This document shows, piece by piece, positions 5,069-5,269 of a stretch of 5,269 bases of DNA. Position 1 is the stretch's first letter; the number at the start of each line of letters is the position of its first letter. Source of the DNA: Bacillota bacterium (GTDB taxonomy: Bacteria > Bacillota > Dethiobacteria > Dethiobacterales > Dethiobacteraceae); contig DUUE01000049.1 of assembly GCA_012841735.1 (NCBI GenBank), positions 1 to 5,269 of the forward strand, given 5' to 3'. A program made the position numbers and the translations under genes. Below the pieces are notes generated by a model. It was not told the origin of the DNA, did no database searches, and worked only from the letters and a program-made list of their open reading frames with translations.

Positions 5069-5269
5069 TTAATCCAGACCAAGATATTTGGTAATGGCAA
5101 AGTCGCCGGTGGTGGCGTTCTGCACACCCACAGTCTTACCTTTCAGGTCTGACAGTTTTTTAATGTCCGAGTCTTCTTTTACCACTACATACTGTGTTGC
5201 TTCAAAATACGGGTCGGAGAAAGTTACCTGTTCTTGACGTTCCTCGGTAATTGTCATGGCGGAGATAAT
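5069..5269 (-). pseudogene. Amino-acid ABC transporter substrate-binding protein, truncated at its C-terminus; 5' end outside window
   Basis: The minus-strand frame is open from the window edge to the TAA at 5071-5069 (66 residues visible). IISAMTITEERQEQVTFSDP then FEATQYVVVKEDSDIKKLSDLKGKTVG and VQNATTGDF are hallmark motifs of periplasmic/lipoprotein SBP family 3 (SBP_bac_3, GlnH/HisJ-like): the ligand-lobe segment with TEER and FSDPY, the first hinge crossing, and the start of lobe 2. Full-length family members continue for roughly 100 or more residues, including the conserved DAVV(I/V)D segment and the return to lobe 1. Here the protein ends at KYLGLD, and the spacer to the permease is too short to hold the rest in any frame. 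The gene therefore appears to have lost most of lobe 2 by deletion, unless the assembly has dropped sequence. As it stands, it is unlikely to bind substrate normally. The context (SBP-permease-ATPase order) matches an intact importer operon otherwise. Confidence 0.75.

Overview
The window looks like a chromosomal segment of a low-to-mid GC, probably endospore-forming Firmicute of the class Clostridia. This is inferred from near-perfect AAGGAGGTGAT-type ribosome binding sites, several TTG starts, a cytosol-type single-LysM protein of the kind seen around spores, and a flavodoxin-fold iron-sulfur-type protein with the GWGTC motif I associate with anaerobic Clostridia. No species can be named from the sequence alone. 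I see no mobile element, tRNA, rRNA, CRISPR array or phage signature.

Layout. Left block (+): the C-terminal 383 residues of a membrane sensor kinase-like protein, then 33 nt later a flavodoxin-fold NADPH-dependent FMN reductase/iron-sulfur flavoprotein with four clustered cysteines. They are probably one transcription unit. It closes at a perfect 16-bp inverted repeat (1785-1820) that works as a terminator in both directions, because a convergent gene lies beyond it. Middle block: a LysM protein on the minus strand and an EamA/DMT-family exporter on the plus strand are divergently transcribed from a 200-nt spacer. The exporter ends inside a second bidirectional terminator (3551-3599). Right block (-), read right to left: the truncated 3' end of an amino-acid ABC transporter substrate-binding protein, a HisM/GlnP-type permease, and a GlnQ-type ATPase that overlaps the permease by 17 bp. 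This is a standard polar amino-acid importer operon.

Two things break the ordinary picture. First, the kinase-like protein has a good ATP-binding domain but no DHp domain: there is no histidine anywhere between the membrane helix and the N-box region, and a Gly/Ala/Ser/Asp-rich linker sits where the phosphoacceptor helix hairpin should be. Second, the substrate-binding protein stops just after the VGVQxxTTGDF motif, and only 88 nt separate it from the permease, so most of its second lobe is missing. Everything else is well explained by known families. I do not see a clearly new multi-gene system; the best candidate for new biology is the DHp-less membrane kinase paired with a cysteine-rich flavoprotein.
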